Below are positions 9,426-20,783 of a DNA stretch of 64,000 bases, in pieces. This DNA is from Sporodiniella umbellata (Eukaryota; Mucoromycota; Mucoromycetes; Mucorales; Rhizopodaceae). A program made the position numbers and the translations under genes. The stretch spans positions 1-64,000 of the forward strand of contig JAIXMR010000056.1 in NCBI GenBank assembly GCA_025677835.1. The letters run 5' to 3'. The notes under the pieces are model-generated. The model was not told where the DNA came from. It worked only from the letters and a program-made list of their open reading frames with translations, and did no database searches. Position 1 is the stretch's first letter. Each line of letters opens with the position of its first letter.

Positions 9426-10838
9426 TCAAGAGAAACGTTTATAATGACTGAGGGGTAGTAAATCATCATCCTCACTATGATTACTACTACTATGATGATT
9501 ATGATGATTATGATTAGGTTGTGTTCGTCTTTTGGCAGCGTGGATCAAGCGACTCATTTTACTTTGCTTTTTTGGTAATGGAGGTTGTTGCATAGGAGAG
9601 GAGGGTTCGATGAGAGGTGTCTGCTGAAGTGAGAGATACCAAAACATGAGGTTAGAGATCATGACCTGCTGGCGTAACTGTCTTTTAGGATCTGCCAGTT
9701 TTATATGGGAGAGTCGATAGAGCGCGCGTTCGACATGAATCGGTAGACGGTTGAAATGATGATAAAATGCGGTGGATGTATACGATGCGAGTAAGGGTGG
9801 GGGCTCTAGCCTGCTGAGCTTCATTTTCTTACTGTTCGCAGCCGTGCCACTGTCTGTATTCAGCCTGCGACTGAAGAGAACCGCCAGACTCGAGAGGGGA
9901 TTGGCCTGGAAAGGTCCGCTGCTGCCCTGTTTGGTCCCAAAGATGCCCATCAACCAGGAAGGCTTGCGTCCAAGGGCACTGCCTGGCTCACGCCTTGTGC
10001 TTATCACTACCGCCGGGGGACGCTTCATGCCTGGCCGTCGCCCCGTTGGCTCCTCGGCCTGAGGGCGGATAGGTGACCTGAGTTGCGACTCCGCATCATG
10101 CACACGTGAAAGGATGCCCTGTTGAGAACTCTCGGACCCTAAGCTCACATTTCCCAAGTCAATCCACTCACACATATTCACCGGCTGGTCGTAAAGCCTG
10201 ACTCCCTCAGATCGATCCCATGTCTCTCTCTCTCTCTTTCTTTCTGACGTCGAACGCCGCACTGTTGGTTGGCACCTCCTGCTTCTCCCTCTTGCCGAGA
10301 ACGCGGATCGTCGCAAAAGTAGTTGTTTGGCTGTCGTGGGTCTGGCTTCGTCTGGATTCAAAAACACACACACACACACACACATAGCTTGGGTTAGAAC
10401 AAAACAACAACAACAACCTTCTTACCATCTGTCTTTCTTTTTTGGGAAGGCGTCCGTGCTTCCTCGTCCGTTAGATCCTCGGCTGTATACGTCTCTGATA
10501 ACGATGACTTCTTTCTCTGTAAACTCGCTGCTCTCTTCACCGGTAGATTCGTTCCCTGGATCTTTAGAAACTTTGCAAACTCAATAGGCGCAAGCTTGGG
10601 ATGTTTTTCAGCAGGAACCCTTGGGTTACACACAGAAATGAGTATTTTACAACCTCTTTTTTTTTCTTTTCTACCAAATCAAGTCTTCCGTTAATTCAAT
10701 CGGTGTCTCTTGGTCTTTGTGTTCTTTGATTAGCTCATTGTTGTCAAGTAGATTCGATAGTATCAAATTCGCATATATGTCTTGGTCGTTTGCTATCTGT
10801 TGCTCTGTAAAGCTGTGGGTTGTTAATATATCATTCAT
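9426..10838 (-). CDS. Zds1/Zds2-like protein with C-terminal Zds domain
   Basis: In yeasts Zds proteins bind and localise PP2A-Cdc55 and promote mitotic exit. Three exons are supported. Exon 1 starts MNDILTTHSFTEQQ and ends DLIW. Exon 2 reads VPAEKHPKLAPIEFAKFL, the conserved N-terminal Zds element. Exon 3 holds a basic, Ser/Arg-rich middle and a C-terminal domain with FYHHFNRLPIHVERALYRLS, HIKLADPKRQLRQQV and ISNLMFWYLSL, the hallmark of the Zds C-terminal family. Junction phases fit (TG+G gives Trp; G+AC gives Asp). The total is about 430 residues, roughly half the yeast length. The intron at about 10357-10390 contains a (CA)n repeat. The gene lies 253 bp upstream of the PPZ-like phosphatase gene, in the same orientation. 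Confidence 0.87.
10364..10384. repeat. (AC)n microsatellite in a Zds-like intron
   Basis: About ten CA units, lying inside the last intron of the Zds-like gene on the minus strand, close to its 3' splice site. Confidence 0.85.
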
Positions 10839-12999
10839 GGTCTCTAAAATAAAAAGGGAAAGAATAGATAAAAATAAGAAAAATAAGAAAAAAAGAAAAA
10901 ATTAAAAAGTGTGAATACACGGGAAAAAAAAAAAAAAAAAGAGATAGAAAAGTTTCGGTGTCTTGAAAACAGTTGTCCAATAACAGGAAAAACTGATAAC
11001 ACAAAAACTCCAAATATGAAACTTGGGTTGATGCTGTTCTTTTACCCGAGTCTCTTTAGAGTCGTTGGATCCAAACCCCGCCACCCCCCCCCTCCCTCAC
11101 ATGCAACGCATCAAATCAGCCACTGTCTAAAGGGATGGAAGGGCGAAACAAAGGAAATCCTATCCTCAAAAAGTACTTGTAAAGACTTTTCTTTGCCAAG
11201 ACTTGCTATCTATTTTTTTTTTTTTTTTTTTTTTTTTTATATTAAATCAAGAACACATGGTTCCTCGTGAAGCGAATGGTTCAAAGAGTGTAGGTGCTAC
11301 AAAAACAAGAGGATGTTCGTTGATTGTACAACAAAAATCATCTATTTAAGGCATAAACTACCAAATCTCTTTTGATGATGCCTCATTTCGTCTTTTTAAA
11401 ACGACATGGACGCTAAAGAAAACACATTCTGAAAAATAACGATAGCCCAAAAAATAAAAACTTGAGTCGCTTATCCACTTGTTTTTTTTTTTTTTTGGTC
11501 TACTTTGCCTTTTATAACCAAAGGAATAGAATCGTTGGATGGACAGAAAATGAATTGAATTAAAGCAAGAAAAAATGGACGGATGGCTACTTTCTAGATC
11601 AAGACGTCAAAGAGTCCAACGTTGCCGGTTGTCTTTGCTGCCTACATCTTTTCAAACAGAACCCACCTGAAAAGATTTTCGTTAAAAAGGGTACGAATCC
11701 ATAAGCCTTCCTATCGTACTATCTGTGCCATAGGCTGAACTATGAATAGAGCTAAACAGTAACACGTTAGCCACCCTTTACAGCAACTTGAATCCAAGAG
11801 TCGCTTATTTTGTCCAAAGTTCATCCCTTCATTTAGATTCACTAAAGAAAGCCGTTTCAAAGATCTTGACAACCATTCCCTCCCCTCCTTTATATCTATA
11901 TATATATATATATAAAGGTGGCATGCTTTTCAACTAAAAAAAAAAAAATTGCCTTTACAATGCAACCAACGATCTACAAGATCGCCCTGACAGATACATC
12001 AGAAACGATAGCCTAACGCTCCGATACTCAAATCGAGTGATAAAGAAAGCAATAGTAATAGGTACAGTCTATGATATATATATATAGATACATACGTTCC
12101 TTGGTAGATTTTCACCCTAAATCTTAATACTAAAAACACATCTTGAACGCAAGATGGAAACCATGACAGTCTCTCATGGACAGGCGCTTTCACCATACCT
12201 ACATCGGATCTGTAACGTGGTGGAAACACTCTATAGCTGTTGTTCTAAACAAAAGAAAATCAATTGGACTAGAAATAAGCAGCCCATCGTGTCTTTTTCT
12301 TCAAAAAAAAAAAAAAAACACTCACTCAATACGTTCTTTCATGATAATCCCTACAGCAAGAAAGATACCTTTCACGGTCTTTGCTCGAATTCATTGAATC
12401 CATTCTTTTTAGTTGATTTCTCTTTATCAAAACCACCCTGCTGATTGTCATCACCACAAAAAAAAAAAAAAGCCTGTTGGAGCTACTGTAGTATTTTTCT
12501 TATTAAGGAAAAATAGAATAGACCAATGTTTCTCTGAAATCTGTTTCTAAAGAAAGCGGACCGAAATTGTCAGCCGCACTGTATTACTTTCTATTACGTG
12601 ATTCCTTCGAAATATAATATGGAAACACAGACATTATTATTATTTATGTCTAACCAAATTGTTACGCAAAGGCTCGGTGGTCTTTTTTTTTTTTTTTTTT
12701 TTTTTTATCGTAGAGAATACTTTTGTTTGTAAATTGAAAACAAATTGCTGTCGCAAGTAGGTCTTGTTTGATTCATTATTTTATCATCTGTTTTAATCTA
12801 TTCTTCAGTAAATTATAATCACCAGTCTGACTAGCCGTAGATCATTGGTGTACAAACCAACTCCCGCATAGCCCAGAATGACAAGATGTAAATCTTTCTG
12901 TAACACAGCATCTTGCTAATAAAAGTAAACAAATTTCAATGATACGTCTTTTTTAACGGAGCCACTGTCGAATACAAACTTTGGTTGAATTCACTAAAC

Positions 13000-13033
<34 letters not shown>

Positions 13034-14289
13034 GGTTCATATCATATACAACAAAAGAAATTTGTGGTTTTATCAAGTGAAAAAGGTAAATCCATCAGGG
13101 AAGCAGGCTACAGTTTATCTTTCTCATTTCTACCAAACACATTTTCTTTCTATTTAAGTTTTAAAGTTTCAGCTAGGTTAGAGCATAATATAAAAACCAC
13201 TTTTAAAAAAAAAGATTGGGAGAGTAAGAATACTTCAACTTTTTAGTTTTAGTATTGTACAACTATAACCAAACAAACAATTACACACACATATATATAT
13301 ATATATATATGCTTTATGGCCTTTCTTGGTGCAGTGACTATATCTCTTGACCGCAGGGCAGTCCACTTCTTTGGTAACTTGAGTGTGTTTTCACATACTT
13401 TATGTCAAAACTCTGAGGCGTCAAGCTTTAGTTGATCTTGCTCATGTTGAAGAAAAAAAAAAAAAAAACTTTTTTGTTAGGGATTTTGAATAGACCAGCC
13501 CTTGGAGCTTTAGATCTGAGAACTGCTTGTTCATCGTCGAGCATAGCTCTCTGTAGAAATAGCTCTATCAGAGCATAATACAGTGGTTACAGAGCCAATA
13601 TCGCGTTTTACAATAAAAACTAGACACAAGCATATGACATCGATTTTGGAAACACAGTACTTCTCCATTTGATTTTAGTAACACACAAAAACCAAGGGTA
13701 GAGCTTCTTTTCTCTTTTTAGAACAATCGTCTAGGCGTTTGATTTACAAAAACCGGTTTTTTTTTTATATAGCGTACGTAATGAAAATCCAAAAAAAAAA
13801 ACAAAAAAAAAAACACCCAGTTGTACTATTGTGGGAATAGGCTAACATTGGTTTATAATGACACTCGTCAAATTATTGGACTGCATTTGTATTCTATTTC
13901 CTTGTACTGTTTCTTCAAGAAAAAAAAAAAAACAAAAAAAAAAAAACTGTCCTGCTTATTCTGGTTTGGTCTTTATAATCTCACGGTTCAATCCTTTAAA
14001 CAAAGTCAATATATAGAAGGTGCCTACTTTCTGGTTTTAAACATTTTTGTTTGTAGGACTTTCTAGTTTTAAACATGCATTTTATACCACAAAGTCTACA
14101 ACTGAGTTGCAGCTTGTTTTTGTACTAGATAATCGTAAAAGTTGACGGCTATTGACATCATTTATTACCGGTTCTCAGGGGTAAATGCTTCTGATAAAAA
14201 AAAAGCCAAAACGTGTCACACTTTGGGTTTTTCAATGATTTTCAAAGTATGGATTTTTTTTTTTTTACTGTGACTCCAAATAATTAAGT
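10839..14289. other. 3.4-kb gene-poor interval
   Basis: No exon chain or family match was found on either strand. The stretch carries many A/T homopolymers (for example about 11212-11238, 12680-12706 and 13002-13030) and AT dinucleotide repeats at 11897-11914 and 13291-13310. Short frames around 11660-12450 on the minus strand have coding-like peptides flanked by GT/AG dinucleotides, but they are too short to rise above chance. A noncoding RNA or fast-evolving small gene cannot be excluded. Confidence 0.55.
13282..13310. repeat. (AC)n(AT)n microsatellite
   Basis: A short run of ACACAC passes directly into ten AT units. No associated gene. Confidence 0.85.
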
Positions 14290-15266
14290 ATGGGAAACGA
14301 CGGAGGTTCTATCCCAAGGCGTATTGAGCTCGTAAAAGAAAAAGCAAAAGAGATCAAGTTGAACCCCGATCTTGAAAGGGTAGCTCAATGGTTAACCTGT
14401 GCATTATCAAAGGTAGTTTGATCTTTTATATATAAAAAAGGAAACCGATTAACCTTAATGTCAGCTTCCACTTGAACAGCCTGTCGTATCTTGCGGGCTA
14501 GGCAAACTCTATAACCAAGACGCAGTTATTGAATATCTTTTGGATCGCTCTGCCTACGGTGATGGCGATCAGATTTGTTCCCACATCACCTCTGTCAAAG
14601 ATACAACTAAGCTTAACCTCACACCCAATCCTGATTACTGCGAAAAGGCTTCCAATGCTAACCCTTCTACCATGGGCAATCTCGAAAAAGACATTAAAAG
14701 TAAATTTATCTGTCCTGTATCGATGAAGGAAATGAACGGAAAGCATCGTTTTGTTTTTTTAAGTACATGTGGTTGTGCATTTGCTGAACAGGCTTTAAAA
14801 GAGATTCCCAGTAAGGATTGCGTCAATGTAAGTCAATTACAAACCAAAAAAAAAAAAAAAAAAAGAATGCTAATCCTAAAAAAAAAAAAAACAATAGTGT
14901 GGAAAATCTTTTGAAACCAACAATGTAGTCATTATCAACCCCACTAAAGAAGAGCTAGAGACTATCAAAAAACAGTTGGAAGAGAAGAAAGCAAAGGAAA
15001 AAGCAGAGAGAAAGGCAAAAAAAGCAGAAGGAAAAAAGAATGGAGAAGAAAAGAAGAGAAAAAAGTCCAATATACCCGATAAACCCAATAAGAAAGTGGC
15101 CATGATTTCTTCAGTAGGACCTACAGCAGCGGTCATGGAGAGGGTGTCCCAGGATTTGTCAGAGAAGAAAAAGCCGCTCTCCAATGCGCTTAAGAGTATA
15201 TTTGAAGACAAGAACAAAGTAGACAAAGGGAACTACCTGACAAAAGGTACCTTCAACAGATACTAA
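14290..15266 (+). CDS. rtf2: Replication termination factor 2 homologue (RTF2 family)
   Basis: RTF2 proteins act at replication forks; in fission yeast Rtf2 stabilises forks paused at a barrier. Three exons (14290-14412, 14465-14827, 14898-15266) give 284 residues. The N-terminus MGNDGGSIPRRIELVKEK is the diagnostic start of the family. It is followed by the CGLGKLYNQDAVIEYLL element and a U-box/RING-like motif with CPVSMKEMNGKHRFV, TCGCAFAEQALKEI, KDCVN and CGKSF, keeping its Cys ligands. The C-terminal third is a Lys/Glu-rich charged segment. All junctions are in phase with GT-AG borders; the second intron includes two A tracts. It converges on the SMG9-like gene across a 113-bp gap that contains a 39-bp T tract. 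Confidence 0.95.
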
Positions 15267-15276
15267 AACAACAGGA

Positions 15277-15279
<3 letters not shown>

Positions 15280-15318
<39 letters not shown>
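15280..15318. repeat. 39-bp poly-T tract
   Basis: The longest perfect homopolymer that I noted in the window, only 14 bp after the RTF2 stop codon, in the gap between two converging genes. Confidence 0.9.
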
Positions 15319-15379
15319 CAATCATTATTATTTGCTTGGTCTATTTTTTTTTTTTTTTTGTTTTATTGTTTTATTGTTT

Positions 15380-16793
15380 TCATGAATCACGTAGCTTTCG
15401 GACAGTTTGAAGGTATTCGTTGATAAATTCTGATTTATGAATAAGTTCATATGTTTTCATTGCATTTCGAAACCAATCCTTTTCCGACACTTGTCCTCGT
15501 TTGCCAGACTTTCGTGGAGCACACAAAATTTGATCTCGAAGGGCCAAGACAAAATGATCGAATGGCTCTGTGTATTTCTCAGCTGGATTCGGCTGTATTT
15601 CAGGAAGCAAAAATACGTTTGTATCGTTATACTTGCTAAATGAGAAATCGGTAAGACTAAAGTCTATCAAGCCTGTTGTTTTAAGTTGCGATTCTTTGTA
15701 AAGTATCTCCATGGATTTTTGAAGTTCAATGTATTTATCCTGGCCAAACTCTCTGCGTTGGCATTTATTGCATACAAAAACTATCGGCATAAAACATAAG
15801 TCTTGTGGGCTTTTTTTTTTTCTTTTCTTTCTTTTTACGGCAACATACCAACTTGTGGACAAAAGTTCGTTTCTCGTTGACCTGTCAATAATGGGTATTC
15901 AGGTATGTTGAACTTTAATAGTTCAGCTCTTTGGACCAGTCTCAACAAATCCAAATCAATTCTAGGTCCTTCACTTACAACCAATAACACATTGCAGACA
16001 GACAATAGAAAGATAAGATTGTAGATATTCTATTGTATAGCTTTAGATCAATAAGACGTCCATCATATACATCAAAAAAAGCTTTTACACCCATTTCCAA
16101 CCAAACATCTGGGCTCATTCCTTCCAAAACCTCACTTCTCAATGCTTTTTCTAATACTGCCCAGCTCAATAGAGGCTATAAAAGCTGAGTGAAAGTCAAA
16201 GTATTGGCTCATGGTTACCTCTGTGTCTAATAAAATAACCCTTTCTGGCGTTACATACATATCAATTCCTTCTGTTTTGTGCCCTAATTGTAAAAATTGA
16301 TCGCAGGATTGGGTTGGGAACACCTAAAGATAATGAGTCAACAACTGTACATTCCTTTTCTTTTTCTTGGTAAAAACTTTACTTTATCCGGCTGAGGGGC
16401 GAAATGGGATAGGATGGTCGATTTGCCTGCTCCTTGTTTACCGACAACGCCTATAACAAAGTGACCAGGAGATTCTGCCAATTTCTAGAGCCAACGTTAA
16501 TTTCGGCAGGACGCACGCGCACATGCAGTACAATATGGCAAAAGTCAAACCTTCTGGACAGCATCTGTGTTGAATTTTCCAGGTTTTTTCATGAATGGAA
16601 CTACCAATTCATCGGTTCCTTCCTCCTCTTCTACTACCGCCACCACCTTCTTTTCTTCTTGTCGTGGTGGGATTTTAACTCGTCTATCTAAAATGACAGG
16701 CGGCGCTTTGGCTTGCGATGAATGAGAGACTCCTTGTTTGGAATTCTCGCTATCTGGTTTCCAGGTTTCTCGTGGATTGTTCTGTCTTCTCAT
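15380..16793 (-). CDS. SMG9-like nonsense-mediated decay factor
   Basis: SMG9 is a G-domain-like partner of the SMG1 kinase in nonsense-mediated mRNA decay. The N-terminus (from MRRQNNPRETWKPD) is low-complexity with a Glu run. The core has HFVIGVVGKQGAGKSTIL, a P-loop-like motif better conserved than in the human protein, then TEGIDMYVTPERVILLDTEP (human: SGIDFFITQERIVFLDTQP). After an SFYCLSAMCYWLLVVSEGP strand come the PIVFVCNKCQRREF segment and the C-terminal ALRDQILCAPRKSG and EKDWFRNAMKTYELI motifs. About six exons give roughly 370 residues. The first donor is GTTTGA, a weak site. SMG1-SMG8-SMG9 is lost in most yeasts, consistent with an early-diverging fungus. Confidence 0.88.
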
Positions 16794-16915
16794 TTATTCT
16801 TATACATGTATAATCTCCAAAAAAAAAAAAAAAAAAAAAAAAAGAAAAGGGCATTCAAGAAATAAACTTTTATTATCGTGTATGTATATGTGTTTGTGGG
16901 TGTGTATTTTTTTCG

Positions 16916-19900
16916 TTATTTGTACATCTTTCTATCATTAAATATAGTGCTAAAAGGGGATGAAGGAGTAAGGGAGCCAACAAAAGTCGCACTGGAACCG
17001 GTGGGAGTCTTGAGTGTCATTTTTTTATTGAATTTTTGACCTGTTCTGTCTGATTCCCAATCTTCCCACTTTTTCATGGTGAGTCTTGTGGGATCAAATT
17101 TGCCTTCTGAATCGCCATGCCCTTTGTCTTTAAGGTCACCTACTACAACGCGCGTTGCACCCCAAGAAAAGTCGTCAAAGTGCCAGAATGAATAAAGAGG
17201 CAAAACAAGGTTCCATATAGGTAATGCAATAATATAGACTATATATGGACAGTTAGATTTATGGGATGAGTAATAGAAAAAAAAAAAAAAGATAGTTACC
17301 AAACATCCATATAATGTAAACAAGTTTAAAAGTAGTAATACCGATAAGAATGGCTGGAAGACCCAAGATAACGATCAATAAAGCCAAGGATTGCCATTGA
17401 GGATCACTTGAGATAGCTGTAGTTACGATCAGGTAGATAGTCATAACGATAGCTGCAGGTAATACTAAAGTGCCGATTAAATCTACAAATACTGAGAATT
17501 GCATTGATAGACAAGCAATGCCGCACAAGTCCGAAACAAGCACTAATTCCATAAGGTTATGAACAGTCGAATTAATCCATCGGCGGCGTTGAGACAATAG
17601 CACCTTGAATTCATCTGGTACAACCGTTTTGCAACGAGCCTGAGGAACAAACATCATTTGCCTTTTGGGAAATGTACGAAGCATGAGTGTAGATAGAAAT
17701 CGATCTTCTCCCAAAAGCAGTAGGTTTTTCTCGTGTAGTGTAGTTACAACATTTTGGTTGTATTCAAGAATAATGTCTGGATTGGCTAAAATAGGAACCC
17801 ATGCACCGTTTTTGGGTGATTTGATACGATACATACTAAAACATCCAGGCAGACAAGTGACAATACCAAAGAGAGATTCAAACGATTTAGCGTAGTGGTG
17901 AGAGATGTAGTACTCAAACACTTGGATGGCAGTTGTGACTAAATAAAATAAAAAATAATAAATACTAGAAACAAAACAAGAACAAAGCCATTAATCCTAC
18001 ATGAAGAAAGCTTATTGGCGATTCTCGTTTCACCACATAATCCCATAATAGTAATATCATTTGCCATGGCAGCCACCATATATGTTAGCGCATCTGGTAA
18101 TACTTTAGTATCAGCGTCGACCTATATATGGACATATTGTTGTAAACAAAGTATTAGAATCTATGGTTTAATTATTTGTTTTCTTTTTTTTTTTACCATC
18201 AAAACCAACTCAAATTTATCAGGTGTAACTCCTTTCATTAGCCATGTCATCTTCCAAAAAATCTCGTAATCCAGTTCAGACAAACGGTCATTAAACAAAA
18301 CGCGCTGAAAGAAACTCATCAAGATGAGCTACAAATATAGTGGCGGTATTCATTATTTGGTTTGGAGAAAACGTATGCAATTTATTTTTACCTGTGAATC
18401 GCGTTTACCACGATTTCCAGCTTTGGGGCCATTTTCCTCCTCCTCAGAGCCACATTTGACTATAGTTACACAAGGGACACCTTTGTAATGTCCCGCATAC
18501 TGTCAAAACAGTTAGGTATAGGACTAAAAATAAGCGTGCGTCTTACCACTTTAGCCTTATTCAATTGTTTTTCACCATCAGCAATAGCCAAGTACGAAGA
18601 AAGTTTAGGGTTGGCCATAGTAGGGTCTAGATCCATCATATCCACTACAATGTCTGGTGTTGATTTTGTTTCTCCTGCACCTGTAATCATACCATCTGCA
18701 ATAACAAAGAAAATCTGTAACGAGGAAACAAATAATGTTATTATAATTTATCATAACAAGAAAGCTAAAAGAGAAATTGTTTCTACTTTGTGTTTGTTTG
18801 AGAATGTAGTCTCTGCTAGGCTGTCCATGGTGGTTCTTAGACCTTCTTCTCCTTCAGAGTAACAAGTGACAAGCATTACGGTATATAGTTCAGTAGTAAC
18901 GATATCCGTATGAGCTAAATTAACTGCAGAGTTATGTTCGCTTGTGGGGTTTCTGGATGAGTTTGCAGTTGAGGAGCCAAGTGAGGCAACTGATGGATCA
19001 CCATAGTTGTTGTATGGTCCAGGCAAGTGATTAGCTGGGTCATTATTACCACCTTTGATCGAACGCCACGCAAGCCAGTTTGAGCGACCTCCTGGCTTAA
19101 TCAAACGACTGGAGATAAACCATTGAAACATAAGAGCCATTGAGTAGCGAATAAGCATCATTACAATTATGACAATCAGCATAAGGTCCATGATAATTTT
19201 TTGTGCTATACAGCCCCCAGTTTCGGTCTCCATATTGCCTACTTTGTATCTAGCAACAATACATTTGCGCGCTTCTCGTCCTCCTTTAGCGTTCATCAGA
19301 GCATAAGAAAGGTCATTAGCCAGGTTTCTTCGGATTGCCTGATCAACGTGTTGTCCAAAGTCCAAACTAGAAGATGTGATGTAATCAGTCAAGTTGACAA
19401 CTGGTAAACATTATGCATCCAAAAAAGCAAGTTGTTATTTTCGTGTTTCTTGTTTTTATTTTTATAACAACTTCTATACCTGAGTCGCCTATCAAGGCTA
19501 AATTGTGTCCGTCGTGGCCCTTTAAGTCTGCCCAATCAAAGCCGACAACCCCCTCATGCGATTTATAGAAGGATTGTAACTCGGCAAGCGATAAACAAGG
19601 TGCAGACAGGCTGGCTCCACCAAAAGGGGCCTCCAACTGACAATTTTTCAATATTTCTGGAAATATGCGGCATGCGCTCGAAGTATCGCCGTCGAATATA
19701 CCTCCAATCTCAGTATTTTCATAGTCTGTCGTCAGATTAAGCCCCTTAATTCCAAAGAACGATTGAAGAACTTCCATAGGATAAATCTGTCCGAACACAC
19801 GTGGGTTACGGTTATATACAGGGACACGTATTCCTTTGGATACCATTGAGTACGAAGTCGTTTTTCTTCCGGACGGTGCACACAAGACTATGGTCAATCC

Positions 19901-20581
19901 ATAAGTTATGAAAGCTAATGCACAACAAAGAAGAAAAATGATATAGCATAGCGAAAGCTGAATAAAAAATAGAATAGAAAAATACATATAAAAAAAAAAC
20001 AAACAATAAATAAACAATAAATCTATTTTTTGTATTACTTTCTCTCTCCATGCTTGCTGAACCATTGGGTTCTTCTTTCTCAAACAAACACGAAGAAAAC
20101 AATTGGGAATACAACATGTCATCATAAAAGCCATCCATGCCCACCAGCTTGTCAGTACCTTTGGCTCGTTCACTGTTTCAATATGTATGTCTTTTGGTTG
20201 CACGGCTTCTTTGCTTTGTTTTTGTTGCAACTGATGCTGTAGTCTATTAGGCATTGGATGGTTGATAGGTCGGTTGGGTCTTTGTATACGCTGTGGCTGG
20301 ACAAGGCCTTGTCTAGGTCTCTGTCTTTCTGGGCGAGTAAGGGATCGAGATCTAGGTATTTGAGGTTGATACATAGGTCTAGGATGTCTATAGTGGTGAG
20401 CCATAGGCGGCATTGGCTGTGGCAACAATTGCGGCTGTGGGTGTGGATATGGATGTGGATATGAGTGGGGATGCGTCTGGTGGGCTTGATGAAGTGGTTG
20501 TGGTTGTCTAGGTCTTGATGGTCTTACATGCTGAGGATAATAGGCATTAGATGCTCGATTAGACCGATGGTTACTCGACAT
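16916..20581 (-). CDS. Chitin synthase, class IV-like (Chs3 division)
   Basis: A plasma-membrane glycosyltransferase that polymerises UDP-GlcNAc into chitin. The chosen start (20581, MSSNHRS) opens a His/Pro/Gln-rich N-terminal tail of about 130 residues. A first membrane pair follows, then a cytochrome-b5-like region ([16 protein letters not shown]). Catalytic motifs are present: [26 protein letters not shown] and [14 protein letters not shown], followed by a run of membrane helices near 17290-17560. Roughly nine exons give about 1,000-1,050 residues. The spacing and sequence after QRRRW ([20 protein letters not shown]) match class IV enzymes such as yeast Chs3. There is no myosin motor. Introns are short and carry T/A tracts. 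It lies 122 bp upstream of the SMG9-like gene in the same orientation. Confidence 0.93.
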
Positions 20582-20783
20582 TTCTTTTTTTATATACAAA
20601 AATATAAAACAAAGTTTAAAAAGAAAAAAGAAGAGAGAGAGAAAGAGAGATAAAGGTACGGATAGAAAGAATGGCTGTGTATAAATACTTGCTTCTATTT
20701 TCAGTTTTTTTTTCTTGAGGTTTATTGTATGACTTTTTTATTTGTTTACAGTTGCCTCCTTGAAATGGTTACTGTGTGTAACT

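Noticed and set aside
12154..12444. 96-codon plus-strand open frame
   Set aside because: It contains a poly-Lys run from an A tract, has no recognisable domain, and its composition fits chance in AT-rich DNA.
13985..13994. GGTTCAATCC, resembling a tRNA B box
   Set aside because: No A box, acceptor stem or cloverleaf could be formed with the flanking sequence.
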